From assembly GCA_019802505.1 (NCBI GenBank), contig JAFMOC010000019.1, positions 3,826,501 to 3,890,500 on the forward strand: a stretch of 64,000 bases of DNA, read 5' to 3'. The first letter of the stretch is position 1. Every line of letters starts with the position of its first letter. Under the pieces are notes generated by a model. The model was not told where the DNA came from and made no database searches. It was given only the letters and a program-made list of their open reading frames with translations. The DNA comes from Corydoras sp. C115 (taxonomy: Eukaryota; Chordata; Actinopteri; Siluriformes; Callichthyidae). The translations under genes and the position numbers were made by a program. Of this stretch, positions 41,523-52,744 are shown piece after piece.

Positions 41523-43322
41523 CTCCACGACAGCGCAGTCGAGCATCCGCAGCGCTGGAGGGCACCGTGCTTCTCCTGCGAAGATCCCAGTGAGCCTACA
41601 GGGATGTTCTTTTATTTTTTTTTAAACGGGTAACGGGCTTCTCTAATAAACGATGATCAGAAGGTTGATGGTGTTCCTGCAGCACAGAGACTCCAGCAGA
41701 TGGGAGCCTGCAGAGTTTACATTTGGGGAGGACTGGCACTGATTCCGCTCTGTAATCACCCCACACCAGCCTGACCTCTCGACGATCTTTTAACTAAATT
41801 GAAGTGAATCCCTGCAGTTTTTCTTAATAATTTATTCCTTCATTAATTCATCTTCAGTAATCATTTTACAGCAGGAAGGGTCACGGTGGCTTCTCATGAG
41901 CTCCGGGCGCCAGGTCTGAATACGGGGCCGAGTTTTATAATATAAACTTGTTATTAAAGAGGAACGCTACGTGTCCTCAGTGCTGAAAGATGGTGCACTG
42001 ATGCGCACTCACACTTCAGCAAGAGTTCGGATGTTGGAGGAAACTGGACCTGATTATCTCAGGTCTCATTTCATGATGTCTGATTCAGAAAGCTCAGAGA
42101 TGTGGCATGGTTTTGTTCGAGTGGAGCCACAATGATCTTCGTTGGGTCCACAAGAGTCCACAAGGTGCCGAATCTTACTGCCCTGCTGACGAATCGACTC
42201 GTTTTTATAATTCACTAATCAGTTCTTAGGAAAATGTGAGGCATGATAGAAATATTTCAACAGCAGCAACTTTTTTAAGGAGTCTCCTCGTAAAACCAGG
42301 GACGGATGTTTTCCTGTTGCTTATTTTCTTGAAGTTGGTGATTGATGAGGCCAAACTTTTCGAAATGCTACAGCCATTCATCAGGTTCTTTGACTGTCGA
42401 ACACAAATTTAATGTTTAATTAACAGACTTATTTATGTGGATGCAAACGCAAACGCACAAACGCCGAGGCTTCGCTTCCCCGCCGTCTCGCCGTGCAGTG
42501 TTGAGTGTAATATTTAAAGAGGTCAGATTTAATTATTTAATTGCGTGAGATGTTTAAATTAATGTGCTGAATCAGCACTCTATCGGCTGACGTGCCGGCA
42601 AGTGACAGATATAAACGAAGGCTGATTAAAAGATTGTTATAAAAGTTAAGTGCGCTGCTGTTGTTTTTCTGTTGTTAAGCATTGCTGGTTATTACACATG
42701 CATTTTAATAACCTATCCCAGTCGTACTGTAGGGTTTCATTTAAGAAAACAATACCAGTGGTTTTATAAGGCGAGAGCTCATCCGGTGTCGGCTCCTCCG
42801 AAACAAAATTAGTTGTGAAATCGGTGACTAGCAGCGTGTTGCTCGGAACAATGTCTATTCATCATCGTGATAACATTATATCCTCTTCATGAAGTCTGTG
42901 GGTGAATTAATTATATGCCTTTTCATTCCGCATGGCTTTTCTTGCTCTGTCTTATAAGCGATTCAGCACTTGACTCTCATACGGTTTGCAACACTGATCT
43001 TGATAAAAAACTACAGTAGAATGATTATCTTTGAAGGTCCAGTAATTTTTTTATTCCTGGCGGTAAAGAGAGACTCGCAAACATAATTAACTCGCCTGCA
43101 GAAGGGTTACGTCATGGCCGTTAGCCGTATCTGTTATTTGGGGGGTGTGAAGTCACTTTAACTGCAATCCCAACGTAAAGCGAAGCCTTGTGCTGCTGAG
43201 GCCACACTGTTGAGTTTACTCTGACCTCACGTCTCCAGAGGGACGATGGACCAGCAGGAGATCTCTGCTTGATTCATGCAGCCCAAATGTTCACACTGGT
43301 TAAAGCACCAAACTCTCATCCC

Positions 43323-43353
<31 letters not shown>

Positions 43354-44113
43354 TTCTTCCCCTCAGTGTGTTCATACAAACCCAGCCACTCCAGTGAGAG
43401 TGGGGGCATTGGGAACACCGATGTGCCGGGGGTCGCATTGCAAAAAAAATCTCCCTCGTGGCTAAAGATATGTTCTCGATTCCAATTTGAAACCACGCCT
43501 CACTTCCATCGGATGGGTGTCGGCGGCGGGCGGCGAGCGGCGAGCGATCCCAGCAGACCTGCATCGTGGTGGAGATGAAGAAACGCAACGAGTTCTGGAG
43601 ACGGAGAGAAGGAGAGTTATAGACAGAAGGTGACTCGGCACTGATCCCTACACTTCGCTCTCCATTTGTGGCCGAGGGCAGCCGTGTGGAAAAACCCATC
43701 ATCTGGGCCAGTAGATCTGGAAATAGAGTCTTCTGCAGGGTCGCTCCGACTCCGTGCCCTCTCACCCCAGGCGGACTATGCTAGGCAGGCCAGGGCAAAG
43801 ATTTCCCACTGAGAGCAGAATGTATCTGATGGCTTTTTTTTTTTCTTCTTCTTCTTTTTTTTCTTTCTTGTTCCCATGTTAAAACAACAAGTCTGCCTTC
43901 GGACACGGCAAGTGCACTCAGAGAATGTATGCCTTTCGCATCGTGACCTGAAACATTGGAAATTAGAAATGATTAGATGGAGTGGAAGCTGAAGGGGCAT
44001 TTAGAATTTTAGGGCAAAACAGCAGAATACGCTCAGTAAACAGAGGAAATGCTTTCCTTATGTATTGAGTTGTTTTGTCTTTTAATAATATTTATATTTG
44101 AATATCTGTCACT
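41523..44113. other. Long single-copy stretch
   Basis: No SINE or MITE is seen. A (CAT)n tract of nine units lies at about 43327-43353 and a T/C-rich run at 43836-43869. The 138- and 100-codon frames at 43276-43765 overlap on opposite strands across the CAT tract and match nothing. 42420-43040 is AT-rich with TAATTA-type motifs and might hold conserved elements. Confidence 0.4.
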
Positions 44114-44124
44114 AATTACAAAGA

Positions 44125-44414
44125 GGCTTAGTGGTTGGCGTGTTCGCCTCTCAGCACTAGGAATTCTCCCCGTGTCCATGTTCCTCTCACAGTCCAAAAA
44201 CATGGATCAAGTCAATTGAGTTCGGCAAATTGCCCCATATAGAGTGTGTCTGTGTGAGTGAGTGTGTGCCCAGCGATGGATTGGCGCCCTGTCCTGGGTG
44301 TATCTGCCCAGCGCACGAAACGTTCTCCCCTGGATGGGCATGGAGAACCCCACCCCCCACCCCGCGACCCTAATAGAGGATAAAAAGCGGAAGATGATAA
44401 ATGAATGAATGAAT
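44125..44414 (+). repeat. SINE-A with internal deletion
   Basis: GAGGCTTAGTGGTTGGCG to the tail GATAAATGAATGAATG. The B box region is deleted between CACTAGGAATTC and TCCCCGTG. Duplications AATTACAAAGA (44114-44124) and AATCACAAAGA (44415-44425) differ at one base. Older GGGTGTATCTG form. Confidence 0.9.
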
Positions 44415-44426
44415 AATCACAAAGAT

Positions 44427-44495
44427 GGACATTGTAGTTCTACTATTGCAGTCTGTAGTCCATCTGCTTCTCTCTTTATGTTTGTTAGTTCTCTG
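44427..44495. repeat. Foldback-element arm
   Basis: GGACATTGTAGTTCTACTAT with GCAGTCTGTAGTCC at 44448-44461 is the left arm of the inverted-repeat element of 60430-60740. A SINE-A lies on each side and the partner arm is gone. Confidence 0.6.
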
Positions 44496-44672
44496 CCCCA
44501 TATAGAGTGGTTGTGTGAGTGAGTGTGTGCCCAGCGATGGATTGGCGCCCTGTCCTGGGTGTATCTGCCCGCGCTCGAAACTCCCCTGGATGGGCATGAG
44601 GAACCCTCCCCCCCCCCCCCCCCCCCCCCGACCCTAATTGGGATAAAAAGCGGAAGATTGAATGAATGAAAA
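44496..44672 (+). repeat. SINE-A 3' half with a C22 run
   Basis: CCCATATAGAGTGGTTGTGT to GGAAGATTGAATGAATGAA. 22 consecutive C at 44608-44629 replace the few C of the consensus GGGGAACCCC. The head is missing. Confidence 0.88.
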
Positions 44673-45739
44673 AGCACTTAAAAGATATTGTAGTTTTTTT
44701 CTTAGATTTTTTTTTCTCTGACATTGGGTTCCTGTGGAACATGATGATGCTCGGAACTTTTTTTTTTCCCCTCATCATTGTCCCGACATGTTTCCCAGAG
44801 TCCTTTAGGAAATCGAGGACGGATGTAGCACGGAGTTTCTAGAGTTTAGAATTTCCTCCCTCCATCATTCAGCACCCGAAGCCTGAATCTGAGACCCACA
44901 GATAATGACATGCAGGTCTTCATGCACAGCGGCCATTTCTCATCCATCACTGCGAGCTCACGACGAGCCGGGTGGAGGGAAACAAATGGACAAGAAAAGT
45001 AGAACAAAACTGTAACACACACTTTAAACCACGTACGCACTCAAAGATCTGAGTGGATGGGTTCGTTCCGTGTACCATTAAGTGCTGTTAAGAGGAATTA
45101 TGTGCAGATGCATGATGGGCTTTTTTTAAACCCATTCCCTTTTTACTGTTGCGTCTTGAGGTCATTTTTATTAACATCCAAACATTTAAACTTGTAGATT
45201 GAAGAGAGACTGTTTAATTCACTATAACTGCCTTTCAGAGAGACGCATCACTGAGAGCGGCGGCAGGTCCTTTATAATCCTCATTAAAGGAACACGGTCT
45301 TCATAAGGCTCGTTTTCTCCATCGGCAGGCGAAGGTTATTTATTCTTAGACGCTCGTTCACAGCAGAACAACGTACCTTTGTTTATTCTTCTGGTTATTT
45401 CTTTATTAACATCGATGTCATGTGACGGCACAGAGGTCGGTGTTAATAAGCTCGTCTCTGAACTTCAGCATGTTCTTCAGCTTATAAAGGTTTCCTCTGT
45501 TTATGCTTTTCATTTACTGAAGTGATGAGGATCTGTAATTATCGCTTTATTAAGAAACTCCATGAAGTTTCCATGAACTGTAGTTTGGTTTAAATATTTA
45601 TTAATAAACTTTATTTAATTTTTAGTTAATTTTAAATTTTTTTATTATTTTGATAATTAATCAGAATGATGGATGATGAGGTTTATAGAGAAGAGGGATG
45701 TGCAACTTCAATGCGTACTATCCCAGCAGTCCAAATATC
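44673..45739. other. Single-copy DNA
   Basis: No repeat or exon recognised. AT-rich at 45580-45665. Confidence 0.45.
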
Positions 45740-46241
45740 CATCCATAGTTTATGGGTGTGTGTTGGGCGTCACATGCAATCAACCAATCAGCAGGTCATT
45801 TGTTGTTCTCAGTAAGGAATTTGGCGGGGAAAATATACCAAACATACGCCCCTAAAATGTGCACGTTCAGCACGTCCATTCCAGGAGACATCAGACCTGG
45901 TAAATGAGACTCATAGACGCCTAATTGTCAACAACCCCCCTAAAAAGGGCAGTATGAGCACCTTTCAGATGCCCTCGACCTAGCTGAGAACAGCAGAGAT
46001 AGGGGTGGGTTTTCAGGATAAATAGGGGTAGAAACTGGACTTCTGGACTCTGGCTGGGAGAGGTTTGCTGTTGTGCGAAAGTCAGAGTCGACCGCGGTCT
46101 TGGGCTTGTTTTGGAAGAACACACTTTTTTAGCTTGGTTTGTCTTAAATAAACCGCTTGATTTGAGTATCTACTAAAGTCTGCATCTTGGTTTTTCGACT
46201 CCTCCAGAAAAAGGTTCATCGTGGAAATTGAGATTTCCTAA
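45740..46241 (+). mobile_element. Possible solo LTR, boundaries uncertain
   Basis: AACCAATCAGC near 45781 is a CCAAT box, GATAAATAGGGG near 46017 is TATA-like, and TTAAATAAACCGC near 46144 holds an AATAAA signal. TCTTGGTTTTTCGACTCCTC and a possible end CCTAACA follow. This U3-R-U5-like order suggests an old LTR of a retrovirus-like or Gypsy-type element. No gag or pol frame, second LTR or duplication is visible, so it would be a solo LTR. A cellular promoter is the alternative. Confidence 0.4.
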
Positions 46242-46264
46242 CAAGTGCAAAATATTGCTCTATA

Positions 46265-46407
46265 TTTTTGAATTCTCCAAATTGCCCCATGTAGAGTGTA
46301 TCTGTGTGAATGAGCTGTATCTGCCCAGCGCCCAAAATGTTCTCCCCTGGATGAGCATGGGTGCTTTATCCTCTACTAGCCTAGTAGAGGATAAAGCGGA
46401 AGATAAT

Positions 46408-46409
<2 letters not shown>
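46265..46409 (+). repeat. SINE-A 3' fragment with a palindrome
   Basis: TTCTCCAAATTGCCCCATGT, GTATCTGCCCAGCGCCCA and CCCCTGGATGAGCATGG follow SINE-A with a deletion. The GACCCTAATAGAGGATAAA part is replaced by a perfect palindrome at 46363-46397. Confidence 0.85.
46363..46397. repeat. Perfect 17-bp-arm palindrome
   Basis: GCTTTATCCTCTACTAG (46363-46379) and CTAGTAGAGGATAAAGC (46381-46397) are exact reverse complements around one C. The right arm is the normal SINE-A 3' sequence and the left arm is its inverted copy. Confidence 0.95.

Positions 46410-46492
<83 letters not shown>
46410..46492. repeat. (TA)n microsatellite
   Basis: About 41 TA units begin exactly where the SINE-A tail GATAATGGA ends. 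Confidence 0.97.
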
Positions 46493-46497
<5 letters not shown>

Positions 46498-46927
46498 CAC
46501 GTACAGTTACCTCTACTGAGGTGAATATTTTTTCCATCACCGCTTGGCCTCATTACAGACAGACGCTCCTAAGCAACTATCTAAGTCGCGGAGTGCACAG
46601 GCTTCAGCTAAAGCAATTCTCCCGTGACAAACAACACGATTCTAATCCACTTCATTCAGTTATGAAGAAAAGGCGATCCGCAAACGCCGAAAGGAGCAGA
46701 GATGAAAAAATAGCCGACATCCAGGACCTTTAGTTTAAGGGCGCAGATAGCTGTAGCATGTTATTAAAGAGAGAAGTTTACAGATTGAGTTCACTTATTG
46801 AAGTACCACCGACCCGTTCAGAGCAGCGGCACACCATTTTCAAATGTCAGACGACTCCAAGAACCGTATGCCTTTTCAACTGAAACACAGAAGTAATACA
46901 CATGGCATCCCACACTTTCCTTACATA

Positions 46928-46928
<1 letters not shown>
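46493..46928. other. Single-copy DNA
   Basis: Nothing recognised. Confidence 0.5.

Positions 46929-46965
<37 letters not shown>
46929..46965. repeat. (CA)n microsatellite
   Basis: About 18 CA units. Confidence 0.97.
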
Positions 46966-46968
<3 letters not shown>

Positions 46969-47208
46969 TGCTGTCTCTATTAAACTTCCTATAATCATCG
47001 TAAAGGTTTTATTAACGTACAGAACTGTAAATGGTTCCATGTTCTGTGTGGCGTTGTGGATGACTGTCACATCCTGGGTTCAGATTCCAGGTGCTTATAT
47101 ATGTGTGTAATGTATATACTGCATGTCTGTATATGTGTATATATTTATTTATATTATATATATTGTATTGCTGCTGCTATCATACTATTATACGTCTGTA
47201 TTTTATAT

Positions 47209-47541
47209 TCATTCATTCATTCATTATCTTCCGCTTTATCCTCTATTAGGGTCGTGGTGGGGTTCCCCATGCCCATCCAGGGGAGAACGTTTCGGGCGCT
47301 GGGCAGATACACCCAGGACAGGGGACCAATCTATCACTGGGCACACACTCACTCACAGACACACTCTATATGGGGGAATTTGGAGAACTCATTGACTTGA
47401 TCCATGTTTTTGGACTGTGGGAGGAAACCGGAGAACCCAGAGGGAACCCACACAGACACGGGGAGAACATGGAAGCTCCACCCAGATGGGGATTCCAACC
47501 GGGAATCCCTAGTGCTGAGAGGCGAACGTGCTAAACCACTA
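47209..47541 (-). repeat. SINE-A, head-truncated, next to an ATT tract
   Basis: A minus-strand copy with an (ATGA)n tail. The head ends inside box A (CCACTAA), where ATT repeats begin. Older GTGTATCTG form. Confidence 0.9.
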
Positions 47542-47576
47542 AATTATTATTAATTATTATTATTATAACCTCATTA

Positions 47577-47613
<37 letters not shown>

Positions 47614-47666
47614 GTTATTATTATTATTGTTATTTTTATTATTATTATTATTATTATTTTTATTAT
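47542..47666. repeat. (ATT)n microsatellite
   Basis: Imperfect ATT units with a short unique interruption near 47566. Confidence 0.95.
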
Positions 47667-47739
47667 TTTGTACACTTAGAAACTTATTGAACATTTCTGT
47701 GGATACATGTTCTGTCGTCTGTTCTTAGTCGTTAAGACG

Positions 47740-47802
47740 TACCACTCGGAATTTCATTGCATCATGTACAATGACAATAAAGCTCTCTATTCTATTCTTT
47801 TT
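47740..47802 (+). mobile_element. Truncated LINE-type 3' end
   Basis: CGGAATTTCATTGCATCATG, ACAATGACAATAAAGCTCTC and TATTCTATTCTTTT. From memory this AATAAAG plus (TATTC)n ending is common to fish non-LTR elements. A 32-base relative in reverse is at 51605-51636. Confidence 0.6.
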
Positions 47803-48220
47803 GCATGTTCTCTACATCTGTGTAGGTGCAGATGTAGGTTTAGTAAACTGAGGGCTTTAAACGCCCCGTGTCTGATTGCGTCTGGCGTTTCGTCTCCTTC
47901 TAAACTCCACACATTAGTGTGAGATTGTGATGTGACAGAAACATGAACCAAACTCTGGTGCACGTTGGTTCACCACGATTCAGCTGAACTCCTCCTGCTT
48001 TTATTTTTATTCCCCACGTTTAGTGAAGGTAACGTTGCGTAGTCGTCGCTCGCTGAACTTTGGTTTGTCTTTTGAATTTAAAGCAGAGAAGTTCTTGTTT
48101 TTATTTCAAACCTACAGCATGAGTAAGCTTATGACAGATGGCACAGCCCTAAGACGGCATGTGGACATGAAGTTCCTGTCATACGGGCGGCTGACGGCAA
48201 ACAGACTATAGGAGGTCTGT

Positions 48221-48221
<1 letters not shown>
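47803..48221. other. Single-copy DNA
   Basis: No feature recognised. Confidence 0.5.

Positions 48222-48265
<44 letters not shown>
48222..48265. repeat. (CA)n microsatellite
   Basis: About 22 CA units, 68 bases before a C26 run. Confidence 0.97.
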
Positions 48266-48267
<2 letters not shown>

Positions 48268-48333
48268 TTCACTTGACATCAGTCAGCCTTACTGTACCAG
48301 ATGCTGAAAAAACTGTAAACTGAGTTTAGGACG

Positions 48334-48359
48334 CCCCCCCCCCCCCCCCCCCCCCCCCC
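48334..48359. repeat. C26 run
   Basis: 26 consecutive C. Such runs are prone to sequencing and assembly error. Confidence 0.95.
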
Positions 48360-49273
48360 TCACCCTGGGGATTTGTATTACGGTGCCTGCATTAGAACAC
48401 GTCCCTCATCCTCCTGCAACAAAACAATTGCCCCATAAAATCTGTAAAGCTACTGATTCAAAACCTAATCAGGTGCAACATATAATCTCAGAATAATCTA
48501 AAAATCTGCCGGCAGGACGTCTTCAAAATGAACTCGCCTCTTCATTTCCCGTCTCTCTTCTAATCCATTGTACAGTGTATCATTCTAATGGAACAGGAAA
48601 TCACTTCCCAACCTCCCGGGAAATCTGTTACGGCCCTAATATTGTGCTCGAGAAATAAAGTATCCATAAAGTCAGATGAAAGTTCAGCCAATAACTTGAA
48701 TTATTTACTCAGACCCTCTGATGGTAGAACCTCCATCTGAATAAATAGATGGATGCCGCATTTTCTAGAGGAACGGTATAGAACCGGAACCACGGTACCA
48801 ACTTCATTACCTGAAAAGTTGGTACCGTCGTTTGATGCAATAAAAAGAAGAACATGGACTTCACTTTATTCTCGTGAAACTTTATTCGACGGACAAAGAC
48901 GGGGCTGACCAACTTTATTAGATTTTGTAAAAATAAGTTATTTTAGTTTTTGAGATGGACCCCGTTGCTGTGTGCGATATTAAAAAGCAGGGTCCTCAAA
49001 GGCTGGGACCCTGCAAGCTCTCAAGGGTCTTGGTGGACCACGCGGTTTCAGACATTGAGAGAGGTTGTCAAAAGTTTTAAGGAGACAAATTTATCTGTGT
49101 GACTCTGTGTGAAAGGGGACAAGGCCTCAAACCACCGTGTACTCTGGAGGTTTATAGAGATCATTCAGATAGTTATTAGGGACTGACCATGACTGATGCT
49201 GGCTTTTGCACCAGAGCTGATGATAAGTCTGAATAAAGTTTTTAATAATAAATAAAATAAATAAATAAATAAA
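48360..49273. other. Single-copy DNA, ending in an ATAAA-type repeat
   Basis: 48710-48900 is unassigned. 48960-49235 is non-repetitive, ending GAATAAAGTTTTTAATAATA and an (AAAT)n patch at 49246-49273, which could be the 3' end of a retrocopy or LINE. The AAAT patch is the insertion site of hAT copy 2. Confidence 0.4.
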
Positions 49274-49680
49274 TAGGGGTGAGCTGCAATATTCGCTGAT
49301 TCGAGGATTCGATTCGGAGAACCGTAGTCGACTATGAACCTCATAGTCGAATGTACCATTTTGACCACATGGGGGTGCCCATGGCTGCTGCTAAGCATTA
49401 GTTTTTACATGAAATGTCTTTGTTTTCGTTATATATATAGCTTTTTGTCAAATAAAATCATCCTAATTTCTAGAAAAAAAAGAAAAAAGAAAAACAAAAA
49501 AAAAAGGTTTTCCTTTGTTAGAAAAACAATTAAAATATAAAAATATATATATTTTTTAAAAACTACGCCCTTAGCGCCATCTTGTGGTGAAATTTTAACT
49601 GATTCGACTATCAGTCGACTATAGGGAAAATCTGACGAATCAGATTCGACTATGAAAATCTTTAGATGAATACAGCCCTA
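49274..49680 (+). mobile_element. Non-autonomous hAT-type transposon, copy 2 (407 bp)
   Basis: The same element as 9635-10091 in the same orientation: TAGGGGTGAGCTGCAATATT at the left and CAGCCCTA at the right, one mismatch from a perfect 8-bp inverted repeat. The 8-bp flanks are TAAATAAA at 49266-49273 and 49681-49688, but they lie in an AAAT repeat and so prove less than in copy 1. TCGACTAT motifs are kept near both ends. About 50 interior bases are lost or replaced by an A-rich patch near 49474-49505. Confidence 0.92.
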
Positions 49681-49688
49681 TAAATAAA

Positions 49689-51163
49689 TAAATAAAGCAT
49701 TTCCCTCCCAAATATAGTTAAACAACCAAATATCGCAAAAAAAAGTAACATGCTACCAGAGGAGCTGTCTCCCACCCTGTGATCCAGCATTTCAGCTCTT
49801 AACTTTAAGTTTCCACGCCTTCTCATTTTGTTAATAGTTTGGACTTAAGTACGGGATCACTGTTGCACGCGGCGCTGAAATCCCCGTTTCTTAATCTGAA
49901 ACAGCCAGCAGATGCCATCCTTCAGCACTCGGCGGGAAGTCCCCACTAAGTTGGGAGTCAGGTACCTCGGAGACGTGGCCTATCACGTTCCCTCGCAGCC
50001 CTAATTGCTGTTAGATCTGGCAGTCGTGTTGCGAGCCCTCGCTGCTCGGCTTCACGGCTCTCTGGCTCTCACGCAGCATTCTGTTCAGACGCAAGACAGA
50101 GATATAAAGAAGAAATATGCAGCCGGATCCAGATTCCCCATATACCTCTTAACTTGACAAAGTTTCACTCAAAAGAAGTTGATGCACTCGAAAAAAAAAG
50201 AAAAAGTGCTTGTGTTGTGTGCACGTCGAGCCGCCGTGCTTCAGAGGGCCTCAGCTGTGGTCTGACTCGGAGCGCTCGGTTATCACGGCGCTGTCAGTGC
50301 ATGTCAGTGCTCTCCAGTGAGCAGAAAGATAAAAAAATCATCTCCATTACTGCTCCACAGACACGGAGAGCCTTTTCTTCCTTCAAAAACATGGTGTGAA
50401 ATGCATATCTCAGCATCTTATTATGAAATAAATGAAGGCTTCTCTGATATATCATTGCGAAGCTGGCGATAGCTGTGCATCTGACATCTCATACTTTTAT
50501 GCGGGATGCTAAAATTGTACTGTGAAGATCAGCATGCCTGAACTGCCTGATCAAATTCATCAGGCGGCAGATGAAAGGTTTCTCATTTCCACACTGTATT
50601 CAAAGTGTATGAACACCGTCGCCGTTCCATATCTGTCACGGAATTTAAGGCGGAATCTCATTTTTGCAGGCCACACCGGATGATTGTAGCCGGGACGAGA
50701 TGATTCGATGAGAGAAATGCAACCTTGTCAATACAATCTGCTTACAGCAGAGTTCAGTACGCCGCTTATATCAAATAAAATCAACGGAAGTTTCTCTGTT
50801 TGATTCTGTTTATAATGCACTAGTTTCCTGAAAGTTTGCGAACATTTCAGTGTGAGTTTGTCTCTGAACTCAGCTCAGCTGCTGCAGATGAGGGGCGCCG
50901 TGGTGCGGTACCAATAATAAAAAACGTTTGCAGACAGCGGTGCAGTTTCGGAGGGCAGGGCCTTCGTTTATTATGATGCAAAGCACTTTATAAAGTTATT
51001 TGAATAAATGCGTCACATTAAAAGGACGGGTTCTGCAGCCATTCAGCCCCCACAGAGTCGCCTTCCCCATTCCTGTCAAATGGACACCGTCACTACACAG
51101 AGAGGAAGTTCCAGTCTGTTCTGTGAGATGATCCTGCTTCATTTCTATTAATTACATTAATTA
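49689..51163. other. Single-copy DNA
   Basis: No repeat or exon recognised. The AT-rich repeat-free part at 50395-50720 could be conserved non-coding DNA. Confidence 0.4.
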
Positions 51164-51174
51164 ATCTGGGTGGC

Positions 51175-51526
51175 GCGGCACGGTGGCTTAGTGGTTTAGC
51201 ACGTTTGCCTCTCATTGCACTAGGGATTCCCGGTTTGAATCCCCATCTGGGTGGAGTTTCCATGTTCTCCCCGTGTCTGTGTGGGTTTCCTCCGGGTTCT
51301 CCGGTTTCCTCCCACAGTCCAAAAACATGGATCAATTCAATTGAGTTCTCCAAATTGCCCCATATAGAGTGTGTCTGTGTGAGTGAGTGTGTGCCCAGCG
51401 ATGGATTGGCGCCCTGTCCTGGGTCTATCTGCCCAGCGCCCGAGACGTTCTCCCCTGGATGGGCATGGGGAACCGCACCGCGACCCTAATAGAGGATAAA
51501 GCGGGAGATAATGAATGAATGAATGT
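51175..51526 (+). repeat. SINE-A, young subfamily, nested in another SINE-A head
   Basis: A full-length copy with perfect 11-bp duplications ATCTGGGTGGC at 51164-51174 and 51527-51537. Young GGGTCTATCTG form; tail of three ATGA units. It landed at the start of the copy at 51531, so GTGGC of that older head is part of the duplication. Confidence 0.95.
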
Positions 51527-51530
51527 ATCT

Positions 51531-51890
51531 GGGTGGCACGGTGGCTTAGTGGTGAGCATGTTATCCTCTTGGCCCAATCCTAATCTGGGCGGAGTTTGCA
51601 TGTTAGAATAGAAGAATAGAATAGAAAGCCTTTATTCTCCCCGTGTCTGCGGGGGTCTGCTCCGGGTTCTCCGGTGTCCTCCCACAGTCCAAAAACATGG
51701 ATTAAGATCAATTGAACGCTCAAAATTGCCCCATATAGAGTGTGTTTGTGTGAGTGAGTGTTAGATTGGCTCCATGTCCTGGGTGTATCTGCCCAGCGCC
51801 TGAGGCGTTCTCCCCTGGATGGGCATGGGGAACACCTTCCCCCCCGACCCTAGTAAAAGATTAAGTGGGAGATAACGGATGGATGGATGG
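51531..51890 (+). repeat. SINE-A, older copy hit twice
   Basis: GGTGGCACGGTGGCTTAG to the tail GATAACGGATGGATGGATGG. Older GGGTGTATCTG form. It carries a 32-base foreign insert at 51605-51636 and received the young SINE-A at its 5' edge. The B box is lost. Confidence 0.9.
51605..51636 (-). mobile_element. 32-bp LINE-tail fragment inside SINE-A
   Basis: AGAATAGAAGAATAGAATAG then AAAGCCTTTATT splits GCATGTT|CTCCCCGTG of the SINE. On the minus strand it reads AATAAAGGC then TATTC units, like the LINE end at 47740-47802. Confidence 0.65.
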
Positions 51891-52744
51891 ACTTTAATTA
51901 GTCTAAAATGTTTTCTAGAGACCTTCATCATTAGTTTCTGATCATGATCCTGTTTTATTTTGTTTGCTCAAATTAAAATCCTGTATTTTATTAATACATC
52001 TAAATCGAAAACCAACCTTAATCCCCTCAGTGCAGGTTCTGTGAGTCCGGCCCGGATCGCAGCAGGCAGGTCCTGTTTGGAGGAACCTGTAGGTTCGTGT
52101 CCTGCTGGGATATTGCTGCTGTTGAATATTTTACAGGCTGTGAAGCCGCCGTGAGCCGTATGTTCTGCGTGGTGGTAAATAAAAGAACTCTGAACGTTAA
52201 CAAGCGTGAAAACAATGCGATCGGCAAATGTGATCAGATTTTTGCGGCTGCACCGAACTGAATTATTAACTTTCAGTAAGCAGATGTGTACATGTAGTAC
52301 CTGTGAGTGTTCCCAAGCCGTGCGAGGCGGCACAGACAGAAAATAAATAATGAAGGAGATTTCTGGGTTCTGTCTATTTGGTTTTGTGGCAGAAGGCAAT
52401 ATCGCCGCATTGCTGGGGGTCATCTGAGGTCATCACCACACACAGATGGAGGCTTTATTCCCTGACAGATGTTTTCTTTCTTTGTATCTGTGTTTGATTT
52501 CTTCTGTTCGAGAGGCGGCAGGCGTGGAGATGTCCGTCAGCGGAACGACGAGGTGCTGAAGGATGAAAAGGAAGACAGATTAAACTATAATGTGGTAATA
52601 ATAAACGAGATTAGACGTGACGCTGTCTGTGGTTTAGTCCAGGTCGGTCTGTCAGAAATCAGACGTTTACATTCGCAGAACTTCTGCACATTTGACAGAA
52701 ACTCTGGAATCAGAAGATCAGAGCTACAGAAATACTCAACCCAT
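51891..52744. other. Single-copy DNA
   Basis: The 151-codon frame at 51968-52423 (-) overlaps a 116-codon and a 66-codon frame and has no domain. No repeat seen. Confidence 0.45.

Noticed and set aside
51968..52423. 151-codon minus-strand frame
   Set aside because: Shorter frames overlap it on both strands and it shows no domain.
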